Shown here piece after piece: positions 1 through 8,122 of a stretch of 42,582 nucleotides of DNA. A program made the position numbers and the translations under genes. Source of the stretch: JAICIG01 sp035532215 (GTDB taxonomy: Bacteria > Planctomycetota > Planctomycetia > Pirellulales > JAICIG01); the NCBI GenBank assembly GCA_035532215.1, contig DATKRK010000253.1, positions 1-42,582 on the forward strand. Direction: 5' to 3'. The notes beneath the pieces were generated by a model, which had not been told where the DNA came from, made no database searches, and worked only from the letters and a program-made list of their open reading frames with translations. Positions within the stretch are counted from its first letter, which is position 1. Each line of letters starts with the position of its first letter.

Positions 1-132
1 TTCATCGAGCGGATGCTGACCGTCAGCGAGACGTGCCGCCTGCAAGGCCGCTCGATCTTCAGCTACCTGACAGCCGCTGTCGAAGCCCACTTCCGCGGTC
101 AACCCGTCGCCTCGCTCCTCCCCGGCGCGTGA
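1..132 (+). CDS. IS66-family transposase, C-terminal end (partial)
   Basis: The reading frame is open from the first base and stops at 130-132. It encodes 43 residues reading FIERMLTVSETCRLQGRS...YLTAAVEAHFRG...SLLPGA. This is the usual C-terminus of IS66 transposases, after the DDE core (established family knowledge). The rest of the gene lies outside the window. It sits directly against an IS66-type terminal inverted repeat. Confidence 0.85.
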   Translation, partial: FIERMLTVSETCRLQGRSIFSYLTAAVEAHFRGQPVASLLPGA

Positions 133-140
133 ACGGTTAC
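1..140 (+). mobile_element. Right end of an IS66-family insertion sequence
   Basis: The sequence CGTGAACGGTTAC at 128-140 resembles the reverse complement of the IS66 terminal repeat GTAAGCGTTCACGG, which is visible in forward orientation at 42444. The transposase stop codon lies 8 bases before the end, as is usual for this family. The following sequence continues in a truncated reading frame, so the element appears to have inserted into a gene. Confidence 0.7.
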
Positions 141-142
141 AG

Positions 143-331
143 GTTACCGACACCGGTGACGTGTTCGTCCAGCAAAGCCACTTTACTCGTTGCCGACGTG
201 CATTGGAGGCTCTGCGGCGCGCCAACCCCGGAGTCGCGATCGACTGGGGCAATTCCAACCCGTTCGGCGCCTATCGCACATTCGATGACATGCGTGCCGA
301 CGCGCTGTTTGTTCACCGATGGCCTCAATGA
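143..331 (+). pseudogene. C-terminal remnant of a gene cut by the IS66 insertion
   Basis: From the IS66 border a frame stays open for 62 codons to a TGA at 329-331. It reads VTDTGDVFVQQSHF...ANPGVAIDWGNSNPFGAYR...DALFVHRWPQ. The composition looks like real protein rather than a shadow frame. No start codon or upstream half is present. I do not recognise the family. No gene was found in 332-559. Confidence 0.4.
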
Positions 332-559
332 TGCTCCGGTGTCTTGGGGCGGTCGCCAATCTCAATCGCAACCGGTAGGCGGACGCTGCTCCAAGAAAAC
401 CTCGGCTAGAGTTCGGAAGTCGAGAGCCAACGCCAGCCACCCAACATGTACCAGGCAACCTTTGCCTTTCCTCGTCGACCATTGGTTGTGGATCTGTCGG
501 AGCATTTCCGATAATGTGCTTTATCGGCGCTCACCCGGTGCCTCGTCCTTCCTTCTCGC

Positions 560-1669
560 GTGGACCATGAAACACCACCAAATCCGGCTGACGTCAAGCA
601 CGAGGGGCGCTCCGCCGCCCCCGCTGATTTCGCGTCAAACGTCGATCTTGTCAAGTTCGAGCCGGATCGGCCCACTGACTTTTCGAGCGACGCGGCGATC
701 GGCGACTTCCTTAATAGAGCGCTGCCGAGTGTCCGCGCTGCCGGCAGCCCAGCGGCGGCGCTCGTCCCGTGGATCTGCGAGCGACTCCCCTCTCCCCACA
801 GCCGTCGGGCCTATCTCTCGGATCTGGCGGATTTCCTCAGCCACATGGGAAAACAGGGCATCGATCCCCTCTCCGTTCGGGGCGACGATCTGCGCATCTA
901 CCGCGCCGCGCTGCTCGACGCCGGCAAATCATCGGCGAGCGTCGGCCGCGTGCTGTCGGTGCTGCGCGGCGCCTACCAACAATTTGGCAAGCGCGGGCTG
1001 GTGCAATGGAACCAGGTGCAAGACATCCAAGCGGTCGAGTCGCCCAGAGTCGATCGCAACACGACGCCGGCCTTGAGCGAGCAGGAAGCCGTGCGGCTGC
1101 TGCACATGCCAGATACCAGCACCATCGTCGGCCTGCGCGATCATGCGCTGCTGTTCACGTTCTTCAAGACGGCCTGCCGGTGCGCGGCCGTGGCAGACGC
1201 CCGCGTCGGGCACATCGAGCGGACCGACACCGACTACTATCTCGTCGTCTGGGAGAAGGGCCGCGGTGGGAAAAAACGCCAGCGGAAAGCACTGCTCGAC
1301 GCCGCGCCTGCAATCCGCTCCTATATCGCCGCAGCCGGCATCGTAGACGACATTGATGGTCCCCTCTTTCGCCCCATGGCCAAAGACCGCCGGACGCTGC
1401 TGCGAAAACACCTCACGCCTCGCGCCATTCTGGCCATCGTGAAAAAGTACGCACGGTACGCCGGCATCGACGTCGATCGCATCGCCGGTCGGTCGGTCTG
1501 CACGCACTCACTGCGAAAGACGTCGCTCACCAATGCGCTGGAGCATGGCGCGCGGATGGAGCAGGTGCAGCAACTCGCCGGCCACAGCGACATCCGCACG
1601 ACGCAGATGTATTACGCCGCGAAGGATCGCGACGCGGAGGATGCCGCCCGACACATTCAGATTCGATGA
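560..1669 (+). CDS. Tyrosine-type site-specific recombinase/integrase
   Basis: The protein has 369 residues. An N-terminal core-binding (SAM-like) domain covers roughly residues 55-150, with 'PHSRRAYLSDLADFLSHMGK'. A C-terminal catalytic domain follows. The catalytic set is visible: Arg in 'KTACRCAAVADARV', Lys in 'WEKGRGGKKR', His-x-x-Arg in 'THSLRKTSL', a second His in 'LAGHSDIRT' and the nucleophilic Tyr in 'TQMYYAAKD'. The length and domain order fit phage, ICE or plasmid integrases. It starts at GTG 560 with no clear Shine-Dalgarno, so the exact start is uncertain. A position near one border of a plasmid-like island, with a tRNA fragment at the other (36470), suggests it integrated the island. 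It ends 6 bases before a convergent antitoxin gene. Confidence 0.9.
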   Translation: MDHETPPNPADVKHEGRSAAPADFASNVDLVKFEPDRPTDFSSDAAIGDFLNRALPSVRAAGSPAAALVPWICERLPSPHSRRAYLSDLADFLSHMGKQGIDPLSVRGDDLRIYRAALLDAGKSSASVGRVLSVLRGAYQQFGKRGLVQWNQVQDIQAVESPRVDRNTTPALSEQEAVRLLHMPDTSTIVGLRDHALLFTFFKTACRCAAVADARVGHIERTDTDYYLVVWEKGRGGKKRQRKALLDAAPAIRSYIAAAGIVDDIDGPLFRPMAKDRRTLLRKHLTPRAILAIVKKYARYAGIDVDRIAGRSVCTHSLRKTSLTNALEHGARMEQVQQLAGHSDIRTTQMYYAAKDRDAEDAARHIQIR

Positions 1670-1675
1670 ACCAAT

Positions 1676-1927
1676 TCATCCTTCGCGGAACTCGTGGTCG
1701 TCGTACTCCGCCATTCTGGGATGGCTCCAGTCTTCCTTCATCACCTTGTCGAGGGCAGGATATGCCTCGCGCGGATCAAAGTCGGGCAGGAGGTTCTTGA
1801 TGCGCTCAAAAACGTCGGCACGGACGACGACACACGGCATCTGCGTGGACTTCTCGACAACGGGGACGGACTCGCCCTGCTGCAAGGCTTTCTGATGCTC
1901 GGCGTTGAGTGTCAACGATTCTTCCAT
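1676..1927 (-). CDS. Orphan antitoxin-like protein
   Basis: This is an 83-residue acidic protein starting MEESLTLNAEHQKALQQGESVPVVEK. It contains 'PCVVVRADVFERIKNLLPDFDPREAYPAL' and an acidic C-terminus. The pattern (short antitoxin-like N-terminus, 'VVVRADVFERI' block, variable tail) recurs in small bacterial proteins encoded just upstream of toxin genes. Here no toxin follows: the next sequence downstream is the convergent integrase, 6 bases away. It may be an orphan whose partner was lost, or a stand-alone protein. The function is inferred from pattern only. Confidence 0.5.
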   Translation of the reverse strand: MEESLTLNAEHQKALQQGESVPVVEKSTQMPCVVVRADVFERIKNLLPDFDPREAYPALDKVMKEDWSHPRMAEYDDHEFREG

Positions 1928-2073
1928 GGCCCGACTATCTCACCGATTCTCCGCTGCAACAAGTGATTATCCCTGCAAGCTTCCCGTTGGGGCGGCCCAT
2001 GCCTTTCCTGATCGCTACGATAGCACTGGCGACCTCGATGAAAAAGCGACATTCGCATCCACGACACCTCGAT

Positions 2074-2490
2074 TCACGACGTAGCTAAGCGCCAGTCGGC
2101 CACGCGCAGGCCGGAGATCCAGGAAAAATGCGGCGTGTTTCCAGTGACCAGCACGCGGCGCGCTTCGAGCGCCGTGGCGGCAATAATCAGGTCGGCGTCA
2201 TCGCACGGATGTCCATTGTTGCGCGCCTCCGCCCACAGACCTGCCGCGCGTTTCAGGACAGGAACGGAGACGGGAAGCACGTCGCTACGGCCGGTGAGGG
2301 CGAGGAAAACGGCGAGCTGTCGCGATGCCTGATTCGCGAGCATGCCGCGCATGATTTCGTACATCGTCATCGCCGAGAACGCCAACTGCTGATGGACCGC
2401 CAAATATTTCTGCGCCGCAGTCAGCACTTGCGGATTCTTGCCCTTGAGCACCTCAGACAAGATGTCCGTGTCGAGTAGCGCCTCGTCCAT
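2074..2490 (-). CDS. vapC: VapC-like PIN-domain ribonuclease toxin
   Basis: The protein has 138 residues and a PIN fold. Conserved acidic residues are visible as Asp in 'LLDTDILSEVLKG', Glu in 'TMYEIMRGM', Asp in 'CDDADLIIAATAL' and the late motif 'VTGNTPHFSWISGL'. PIN toxins of the VapC group cleave RNA and are held in check by the antitoxin encoded just upstream (family knowledge). The start ATG lies 3 bases after the stop of the upstream antitoxin gene, so the two are almost certainly translated as one operon. The length is typical. Confidence 0.88.
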   Translation of the reverse strand: MDEALLDTDILSEVLKGKNPQVLTAAQKYLAVHQQLAFSAMTMYEIMRGMLANQASRQLAVFLALTGRSDVLPVSVPVLKRAAGLWAEARNNGHPCDDADLIIAATALEARRVLVTGNTPHFSWISGLRVADWRLATS

Positions 2491-2493
2491 GAG

Positions 2494-2760
2494 CTACGAA
2501 AGGTGGCGGGTAAGATTGGCACGAGTTTTTGCGATCTTGTCGATCGCCTCGATCTCCTGCTCGCTCAAGCCGGCGTAGACCGACGTCCAGTCATCGATTG
2601 ATTGTGCAAGCCGTCGTGGTTCCTCAACCGGAATCTCGATCTCCGCGATGTGGATGATCAGTCGTTGATTCGCCGCCAACTGGCGTCCGATCACTTCCTC
2701 CAGCGCGCGGCGGTGGACCGCATCGAGACTGCCGACGTCGATGTTCAGATCGCTTTCCAT
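2494..2760 (-). CDS. Antitoxin partner of the PIN toxin (VapB-like role)
   Basis: This 88-residue protein is encoded immediately before the PIN toxin. It reads MESDLNIDVGSLDAVHRRALEEVIGR... and has a C-terminal 'WTSVYAGLSEQEIEAIDKIAKTRANLTRHL' resembling toxin-binding tails of antitoxins. No clear ribbon-helix-helix or AbrB motif could be picked out by eye. The antitoxin call rests on size, order and the 3-base spacing. Confidence 0.7.
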   Translation of the reverse strand: MESDLNIDVGSLDAVHRRALEEVIGRQLAANQRLIIHIAEIEIPVEEPRRLAQSIDDWTSVYAGLSEQEIEAIDKIAKTRANLTRHLS

Positions 2761-2934
2761 ATCGCAATTCTAGCACGTCGGCACAGATGTTGCACACGCA
2801 AAGCCATCGTTTTCCATCGGCGATTGCAATCAATTGCTTGGCGAGACATGGCGAATGCGGCTATTAGCCAATTCCGGCTTGCAGCGAATAAGATTCTCTT
2901 GCGCCATGCCATTTGTCGCGCTACGCTAGACAGC

Positions 2935-3249
2935 ATGAAAAGGATTTCACCGCGCCTCCGCCGCCAAATCGACGAGGTCGCCGCCCGACTCTCCGGCATC
3001 GCCAAGGCATTGGCACCCGACTTTCCGGGGCTGGGAGCCGTGTACTCGTCATTTAGCGGAGCAATCGACAGCAGCCACTATTCCGTGCATGGCACGCACG
3101 TCCTCACCATCGATGTCCCCAAGAATTGCAGTGCCAACATCGTCAACCGCCGCTCTGAGTACGGCGACCAAGAGCACTTCGTGCTTCTGGAATGTCCCCA
3201 TCAGCCGGCCCCTGAATCGCCGGCGGAGCCGGAAGCGGCCGACGCATGA
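2935..3249 (+). CDS. Small hypothetical protein
   Basis: It starts at ATG 2935 and encodes 104 residues beginning MKRISPRLRRQIDEVAARLSG. It has a basic N-terminus, a middle 'VHGTHVLTIDVPKNCSANIV' and an acidic proline-rich tail 'PAPESPAEPEAADA'. The frame is open further upstream, but those codons cross an A+T-richer intergenic stretch, so the internal ATG is preferred. Family not recognised. It opens a run of four small same-strand genes. Confidence 0.45.
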   Translation: MKRISPRLRRQIDEVAARLSGIAKALAPDFPGLGAVYSSFSGAIDSSHYSVHGTHVLTIDVPKNCSANIVNRRSEYGDQEHFVLLECPHQPAPESPAEPEAADA

Positions 3250-3288
3250 CGCGCACGTTTGACCGCCGGCCTCGCTTGCCCTAGCGTG

Positions 3289-3531
3289 ATGGCCGGCGTG
3301 ACGAACCATCGCGACTCCAGTGCTGGCGAGCCAAGGTCCGCCGAGGGGATCCTCCTCAGCGCCGACGGCATCGACAAACTCACCGACATAAGTGAAACAC
3401 TGGACGAAATTCGAGATGACATTGCGTGGTGGTTGAAAAACAATCGCCAAGAACAGTGGGGTCCAATTCAGCCCATCACATCACGAGCATGCCCAAAGAT
3501 CCGCTTGCACGGGATTGGGCGGAGCGGCTGA
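3289..3531 (+). CDS. Small hypothetical protein
   Basis: It starts at ATG 3289 and encodes 80 residues. The centre reads 'LLSADGIDKLTDISETLDEIRDDIAWWLKNN', an amphipathic and probably helical stretch. The C-terminal 14 codons overlap the start of the next gene at 3489 in another frame, so the true end of the functional protein is unclear. No family recognised. Confidence 0.4.
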   Translation: MAGVTNHRDSSAGEPRSAEGILLSADGIDKLTDISETLDEIRDDIAWWLKNNRQEQWGPIQPITSRACPKIRLHGIGRSG

Positions 3532-3809
3532 ATAGATATGCGCCGCGCGATCTGCCCGATGCACCGGGAGCAAAGCCGACACCCCGTCAACATGCGCCGC
3601 AGGTCGATGCCGCGCGCGCCTACTGCTGCGAAGCGCCCGATCTCCAGTGGACCGGCGACCCAGAGTTGCCCGGCGTCGCGTGCCTCAACTGCGGCTACAC
3701 GGTCGCCGACTGCGGCTCCGTCGTCATGTACCCTGCGCCGGACGTTGACGAGGAAGCTGATGATCCAGGGCCGATGCCCCAGCAGCAGGAACTCTTTGGC
3801 GACGATTGA
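3489..3809 (+). CDS. Small cysteine-containing protein, possible zinc-binder
   Basis: It starts at ATG 3489 and encodes 106 residues reading MPKDPLARDWAERLNRYAPRDLP. Cysteines occur as 'ARAYCCEAPDLQW' and 'GVACLNCGYTVADCG', the latter resembling half of a zinc ribbon. The tail 'PMPQQQELFGDD' is acidic. Family not recognised. It lies in a run of small genes typical of planctomycete mobile DNA (inference). Between 3810 and 4044 only a weak 83-codon frame is seen, and it is not called. Confidence 0.5.
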   Translation: MPKDPLARDWAERLNRYAPRDLPDAPGAKPTPRQHAPQVDAARAYCCEAPDLQWTGDPELPGVACLNCGYTVADCGSVVMYPAPDVDEEADDPGPMPQQQELFGDD

Positions 3810-4044
3810 TTTGCACGCCAGCAAGGTGCCTGATTCGTCACTGTCCAGCCGATTGGAACCGCCGTGAGCGCCCAGGCGGCATTCCACTCTTACCTGCAAT
3901 GGGATCGCCGCGTCGTTCACGTCTCGGAAGAAGCGACGGAACGTCAATTGTCTTCGGCGGCTGGTCGCGGCATGCTCCCCTCGCCTGCCTCGGCAGCGCG
4001 CAAGGGCAGTCGCTCTTTCCCAACCTCAGCATCGGAGACAAGCA

Positions 4045-4245
4045 ATGCATGTGGATCCCAAAGACGGCACGTGCCGCAGCTGCAATGGCGAACTCGCGAT
4101 CGTCGACGCCGATGATGTGACGATGACCGTGGTCTGCGACGAATGCGGCGACACCTACGACGTCGAGACCGATGCCTTCGGCGACGGCTGTGTCACGTAC
4201 TACATTCCCTTCATGGCGGCGCGCCTGGAGGAGGACGGCGACTGA
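4045..4245 (+). CDS. Small zinc-ribbon protein
   Basis: The protein has 66 residues and two CxxC pairs, 'GTCRSCNGEL' and 'VVCDECGDTYD', spaced like a zinc ribbon, followed by 'TYYIPFMAARLEEDGD'. It is probably a structural zinc-binding protein that touches nucleic acid or another protein. No more specific function can be read. A terminator-like hairpin follows the stop. Confidence 0.65.
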   Translation: MHVDPKDGTCRSCNGELAIVDADDVTMTVVCDECGDTYDVETDAFGDGCVTYYIPFMAARLEEDGD

Positions 4246-4251
4246 CGCCCG

Positions 4252-4283
4252 AGCCCCGTGTACAAACGCACGGGGCTTATTCT
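4252..4283 (+). terminator. Rho-independent terminator
   Basis: AGCCCCGTG at 4252-4260 pairs with CACGGGGCT at 4269-4277 (9-bp stem, 8-nt loop), followed by TATTCT. It lies 7 bases after the zinc-ribbon gene. Confidence 0.75.
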
Positions 4284-4394
4284 GTAACCCCACCCCTGTG
4301 AAGCTGTCTTTGCTAGCATGACCGCCCTGAGTTGATCCTCGGCCGCATAATTCAGTGGGGCGACTGGCATTATGCGTGCGGGAGGAGGTGGAAC

Positions 4395-5852
4395 GTGATT
4401 TTGGCCAAGGCGTTTGAAAAGTTTGCCGACGGGAGTCCGGTGTGTGTCATGGTTCGGGGAAGCTTGGAGTATGCCCTGCCGGAGGAGTTTGTAGACCAAC
4501 TCTTTGAGCGGACCGCACAGCGGCAGTACACGCGGGCATTGCTGTTTTCCGACATCGTGGATTTGATGAGCGGCGTGGTATGCCAGGTGTTTCCGTCGGT
4601 CAACGCTGCATATCAGAAGCAACACGAGCGGTTTTCCGTCGGCCGCAGAGCAGTTTACGATAAGATCAATCTTGTCGAGCCGCGCGTCGTTCGGGAGTTG
4701 GTGCGGAGCATGGCCCAGCGGCTGGAGCCGGTCGTCAAGAAGTTGCGGAAAAAAGCCGGGTTCGAGAGTCTTTTGCCCAGTTGGCGCGTACGGATTCTGG
4801 ACGGGAATCATCTGGCGGCCAGCGAACATCGAATTGCCGAGTTGCGCGACATCGCCGCCGGCCCGCTGCCCGGCCATGCGTTGGTGGCGTTCGATCCAGA
4901 CGCCCGCCTGATTACGGACATGTTCCCTTGCGAGGACGGGCATGCCCAGGAACGCAGTCTGCATCTTGCCGTGCTCGACGCAATGCAGACGGACGAGGTC
5001 TGGATCGCCGATCGCAACTTCTGCACGACTTTGTTCTTTTTTCAAACCGCTGCGAATCACGCCTATTTCGTCATCCGGCAACATGCAACCAACGTGCGTT
5101 GGATTCCGGTCGGCAAGCGACGCAAGATCGGCCGCACCGAAACGGGCGTGGTTTATCAGCAGCGCGTCGATTTGCTGGACGACTGGGGCGGACGGCTCAG
5201 CGCGCGTCGGATTACCGTTCGTCTCGATCAGCCGACCGAAGACGGCGACGTGGAAATTCAGATTCTGACCAACTTGCCGAACCGAGTGCGGGCCCGGGCG
5301 ATCGCCGACGCGTATCGCGGTCGCTGGAAGCTGGAAGGCGCGTTTGGCGAGTTGGCCGCGGCCTTGCATTGCGAGATCGCCAGTCTTGGTTATCCGCCGG
5401 CCGCCTTGTTCGCGTTCGGCGTGGGATTGCTGGCTTACAACATCCTGAGCGTGACGCGCACGGCGATCGCCGCCGCCCACGGTCCGGCGATCTTGGAAGA
5501 AATCTCCGCCTATTATGTGGCCGACGAGATCCGCGGTATGATGCGAGGCATGAGCGTCGCGATTCCCGGCGCCGCTTGGCGTCGGCAATTCGGCGGCTTG
5601 AAAGCGCCCCAGATGGCGAATCTTCTGCTTGCCCTTGCCCGTCGCGTAAACCTCGCCTGCTTTCGCAAACATCGCCGCGGCCCCAAGAAACCTCGTCTCA
5701 AACGCACCAAATACAAAAGGCAGACTCACGTTTCGACTGCACGCATCCTCGCTGACTCTCGGGGGAAAACAGCCACGGCAATCGCATCTTATTTCTCGAC
5801 GAAACTGAGCAGAATGCGTTCCAAGATGTCGGTGGAGAGGCTGGCGCTGTAG
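4395..5852 (+). CDS. IS4-family DDE transposase
   Basis: The protein has 485 residues from GTG 4395. This start is chosen for a strong GGAGGAGGTG at 4381-4390. The catalytic residues can be placed: Asp in 'RVRILDGNHLAAS', Asp in 'VWIADRNFCTTLFFF' and Glu in 'YRGRWKLEGAFGEL', which matches the IS4 Y-R-E motif. The C-terminus is basic ('KHRRGPKKPRLKRTKYK'). The last ~20 codons overlap the ISAs1 remnant on the other strand, so the original protein probably ended slightly earlier and the frame now runs across the element border. I could not fix the terminal inverted repeats by eye. Confidence 0.88.
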   Translation: MILAKAFEKFADGSPVCVMVRGSLEYALPEEFVDQLFERTAQRQYTRALLFSDIVDLMSGVVCQVFPSVNAAYQKQHERFSVGRRAVYDKINLVEPRVVRELVRSMAQRLEPVVKKLRKKAGFESLLPSWRVRILDGNHLAASEHRIAELRDIAAGPLPGHALVAFDPDARLITDMFPCEDGHAQERSLHLAVLDAMQTDEVWIADRNFCTTLFFFQTAANHAYFVIRQHATNVRWIPVGKRRKIGRTETGVVYQQRVDLLDDWGGRLSARRITVRLDQPTEDGDVEIQILTNLPNRVRARAIADAYRGRWKLEGAFGELAAALHCEIASLGYPPAALFAFGVGLLAYNILSVTRTAIAAAHGPAILEEISAYYVADEIRGMMRGMSVAIPGAAWRRQFGGLKAPQMANLLLALARRVNLACFRKHRRGPKKPRLKRTKYKRQTHVSTARILADSRGKTATAIASYFSTKLSRMRSKMSVERLAL

Positions 5853-6303
5853 CGTTTGCCCCGTAGACTATCTTTTAGCGAAGTGTCCCGCGACAAGATG
5901 GACACTGCCAATCTCCGCAACGCGGCCGAGATTTGGGGCGCGTGCTGCTTGCGAATTCGGCTGGCGTCCTCTGTAAAAGTTACATCCAGCACCCAATGCA
6001 ATTGGCTCTCGATGCTCCAGTGCTGGCGGATCCGCTTGGCCAGCGTCTTCACTTTGGCCGGCAAACTCGACAGGAAGTAGCTCACTTCGCCCGTTTCCCT
6101 GCCGTTCACGATCGTGGTGCGGATCACCATTACGATCGTGACCAGGTTCGCCCATTCGGCAAAGCCGGGCAAGCTGCGCGGCGCCGGCAGGGCGAAGTAT
6201 TCGCGACGTTCCTGACGGCCCCGATTGGTTTCCACGGTGACGTGCCGGCGCAGTTCGCGCGGCGGAACGTCGGCTTCGAGCGCCTGTGCCCAGTCGCTAA
6301 TTC
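5789..6303 (-). pseudogene. ISAs1-family transposase, C-terminal remnant
   Basis: The frame reads 'ISDWAQALEADV...RRHVTVETNRGRQERREYFALPAP' and ends 'IRQHWSIESQLHWVLDVTFTED' ... 'LRRLAVSILSRD'. These are hallmark ISAs1 C-terminal blocks. The N-terminal half is missing: the frame is cut at about 6303, where the inverted repeat of the next element begins. It is about 170 codons against roughly 370 for a full protein. The IS4 element abuts its 3' end. Confidence 0.85.
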
Positions 6304-7655
6304 TTGCCGCTAGCTTGAAGTTTATTCGTGGAGCAATGGGCCTCCTCGGATTGGTTGCGGATCGGAGTCGCGACGCGCGGCTCGGAGTCCGCTGCCCCGT
6401 CGACCGTCGACGGAGCGGTGATTTGTGCTAGCACCATTCTACCCGCGCTTTGGGCGCGCTGCACGACGAGGTCCGCAGTTTCTGATTCGCGAGCGCGGCG
6501 CCGGCGGCGCAGCGGGTGGATTTTGAGCAAGTCGTGGTGGAGCAAGGCGTCGCGCACGGCGCGTCGATCAACGGCGGCCGCCTGGTAGTGCGTCAGCGTT
6601 TCGTCAGGCGCGAAGTCCCAAGCAGCGCGCACCTGCGCGCGGAGCTCTTCGACGGTCGCCTGGAAGGCGGCTCGCTGTTCGGCGGGGATCGGCGCTCGTT
6701 CCGCCCACAGTTGGCCGGCCGTCGGTCCGCGCCAGCCGTGGGGTCGGGCGGTTCCGTTGGCCAAGCATCGAGCGTTTTCGGCGTCTTCGCGAGTCGGCAT
6801 TCCCGGCCGGCCGCTGGATGCGGCTACGGCGGCTTGATAGCTGGCAAGTTGGGCGTTGGCTCGTTCCACGCCCCCGTTGTATTGCGGGCGGCGCACCGGG
6901 TTATATAACGGCACGACGCCATGGTCGTCCAGCAGCCGTTTGACTTCGTCGGCGCGGAACGGTCCGCCGTTGTCGCTCTTCATCGCCAGGGGCGGGCCAT
7001 GTTCGACGAACAACCGCTCATATTCGGCACGGACGACTTCCCTCGTGGCTTCGGCGAAGGGTTGCCAGGCCAATTGGCAGCGGCTGCCCAGATCCTTGAT
7101 GGATAGCATCCAGCCGAATCGCCCTTCGAGCGGCTCGGGGAATTCTTTGAAATCGGCGGCCCAGACCGTACCCGGCTGGCGCCACTCCAGACGGCACTTG
7201 TGCCGCTCGGCCCTGCGCCGCTGAATGTGACGATAGCGTGCAAGCAGTTCGCGGAGATCCGCGCTTCTCAGGTGCGGGAATTCCGCCCGCAACGCGTCCA
7301 GCGAAGTCGCCTCGCCGCGTTGGAGAAGGAATTGAAAGACTTCGTTGCGCTGGAGCCGCGTGGCGCACCGAGGCCGACGGCCTCGGCAAGCCGACCGGGA
7401 GGACTTACAAGGCTTTTGTCGCCAATAACGTAGCGTGCGGTCCGACACGTGCAGACCGCGAGTTACGTGCGCCGCCGGCACGCCGCGCTGTCGTACCGTG
7501 CGGCAAGCGTCGGCCGCGCGGCAACGGGCGGCTTGCTCGGCCGCTCGCCGCTGGCAGTTGCGCCGTTGAGCCTGGCGACGGGCGGCGGACAGGTCTCGGT
7601 TCTCGCCTTCGGCCGCAAGAACTATCGGGGCGGCCGGCGGGTCGAACGCGTCGTT
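6297..7655 (-). CDS. Transposase OrfB, rve/DDE catalytic part (by -1 frameshift)
   Basis: About 452 codons follow the slippery site. The DDE core is visible: Asp in 'TVWAADFKEFPEP', Asp in 'AMKSDNGGPFRADEV' and Glu in 'QYNGGVERANAQLASY'. Upstream is a helix-turn-helix-like stretch 'ADLRELLARYRHIQRRRAE'. There is no methionine or credible start before the catalytic domain, so translation must enter from OrfA. A frameshift fusion OrfA-OrfB would be about 580 residues. Established knowledge: IS3-type elements make transposase this way. The same mechanism here is inference from the A8 site. Confidence 0.75.
   Translation of the reverse strand, partial: NDAFDPPAAPIVLAAEGENRDLSAARRQAQRRNCQRRAAEQAARCRAADACRTVRQRGVPAAHVTRGLHVSDRTLRYWRQKPCKSSRSACRGRRPRCATRLQRNEVFQFLLQRGEATSLDALRAEFPHLRSADLRELLARYRHIQRRRAERHKCRLEWRQPGTVWAADFKEFPEPLEGRFGWMLSIKDLGSRCQLAWQPFAEATREVVRAEYERLFVEHGPPLAMKSDNGGPFRADEVKRLLDDHGVVPLYNPVRRPQYNGGVERANAQLASYQAAVAASSGRPGMPTREDAENARCLANGTARPHGWRGPTAGQLWAERAPIPAEQRAAFQATVEELRAQVRAAWDFAPDETLTHYQAAAVDRRAVRDALLHHDLLKIHPLRRRRRARESETADLVVQRAQSAGRMVLAQITAPSTVDGAADSEPRVATPIRNQSEEAHCSTNKLQASGKN
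6304..6350. repeat. Left inverted repeat of the two-transposase element
   Basis: TTGCCGCTAGC (6304-6314), then after 15 nt GTGGAGCAA and GGGCCT. The same blocks with the same spacing occur inverted at the right end, except for one base between the last two blocks. The repeat overlaps the 3' end of OrfB, whose stop codon (6297-6299) falls just outside the element. Confidence 0.65.
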
Positions 7656-8038
7656 TTTTTTACGGGCGAGGGCGGGCGGATCACGTGCGGCAAAGCGCTC
7701 GCCAACTCGGCCTTCACCTCCGCCACGGCCGCGCGCGACTCCAGCGCCCGAATCCGCTCGCGCAGGAACTCCAGATCGGCCGGCGCCGGGAGCGGCTCCG
7801 CCTTCGCCGGCCGGCCGGGCGAGCGGGGCTCCAATAGCCCCAGCGCCCCTTGCAGCCAGTCGCTGCGCTGGGCGAAGAACCGCGATTCGCAGATCCCCAA
7901 CTCGGCGCAGGCTTGGCCCACGCTGTACTCTCCGCTCAACGTCTGCAAGAACAACATCATCCGTCGCTTGGCGTGCGCCGAACCGGCGAGCGGCGTCACC
8001 AAGGCCGCGCCTTGCGGCTTGCGTCCCAATCGCGTCAT
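7622..8038 (-). CDS. Transposase OrfA, helix-turn-helix protein
   Basis: The protein has 138 residues starting MTRLGRKPQGAALVTPLAG. It contains a helix-turn-helix 'SVGQACAELGICESRFFAQRSDW' and a heptad-like segment 'ADLEFLRERIRALESRAAVAE' that could be a leucine-zipper multimerisation region, as in IS3-type OrfA proteins. A GGGAG lies 7 bases before the ATG. About 128 residues form the N-terminus of the frameshift fusion with OrfB. It lies 84 bases after the accessory gene in the same operon. Confidence 0.75.
   Translation of the reverse strand: MTRLGRKPQGAALVTPLAGSAHAKRRMMLFLQTLSGEYSVGQACAELGICESRFFAQRSDWLQGALGLLEPRSPGRPAKAEPLPAPADLEFLRERIRALESRAAVAEVKAELASALPHVIRPPSPVKKTTRSTRRPPR
7655..7661 (-). 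promoter_or_regulatory. Programmed -1 frameshift slippery heptamer A-AAA-AAA
   Basis: On the minus strand OrfA reads GTA-AAA-AAA-ACG through a run of eight A (7661-7654). A -1 slip on A_AAA_AAA continues as AAC-GAC-GCG, which is exactly the OrfB frame. OrfA alone ends 11 codons later at TAG. Transcriptional slippage on the A8 run would give the same product. Confidence 0.7.
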
Positions 8039-8122
8039 GCTTTAACTCCCTATTCGCAACCAGAGAGAAAAAAGCGGCGGGCCAGGCCGATCCTCGCCGG
8101 CCCGCCGCGGGTCTTCCTACCT

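Noticed and set aside
33..1076. 347-codon plus-strand frame at the left end
   Set aside because: Crosses the IS66 border and overlaps the integrase out of frame; composition is Ser/Arg/Pro-rich shadow.
4200..5729. 509-codon minus-strand frame over the IS4 transposase
   Set aside because: Shadow of the transposase; the plus strand has catalytic motifs and a strong ribosome-binding site.
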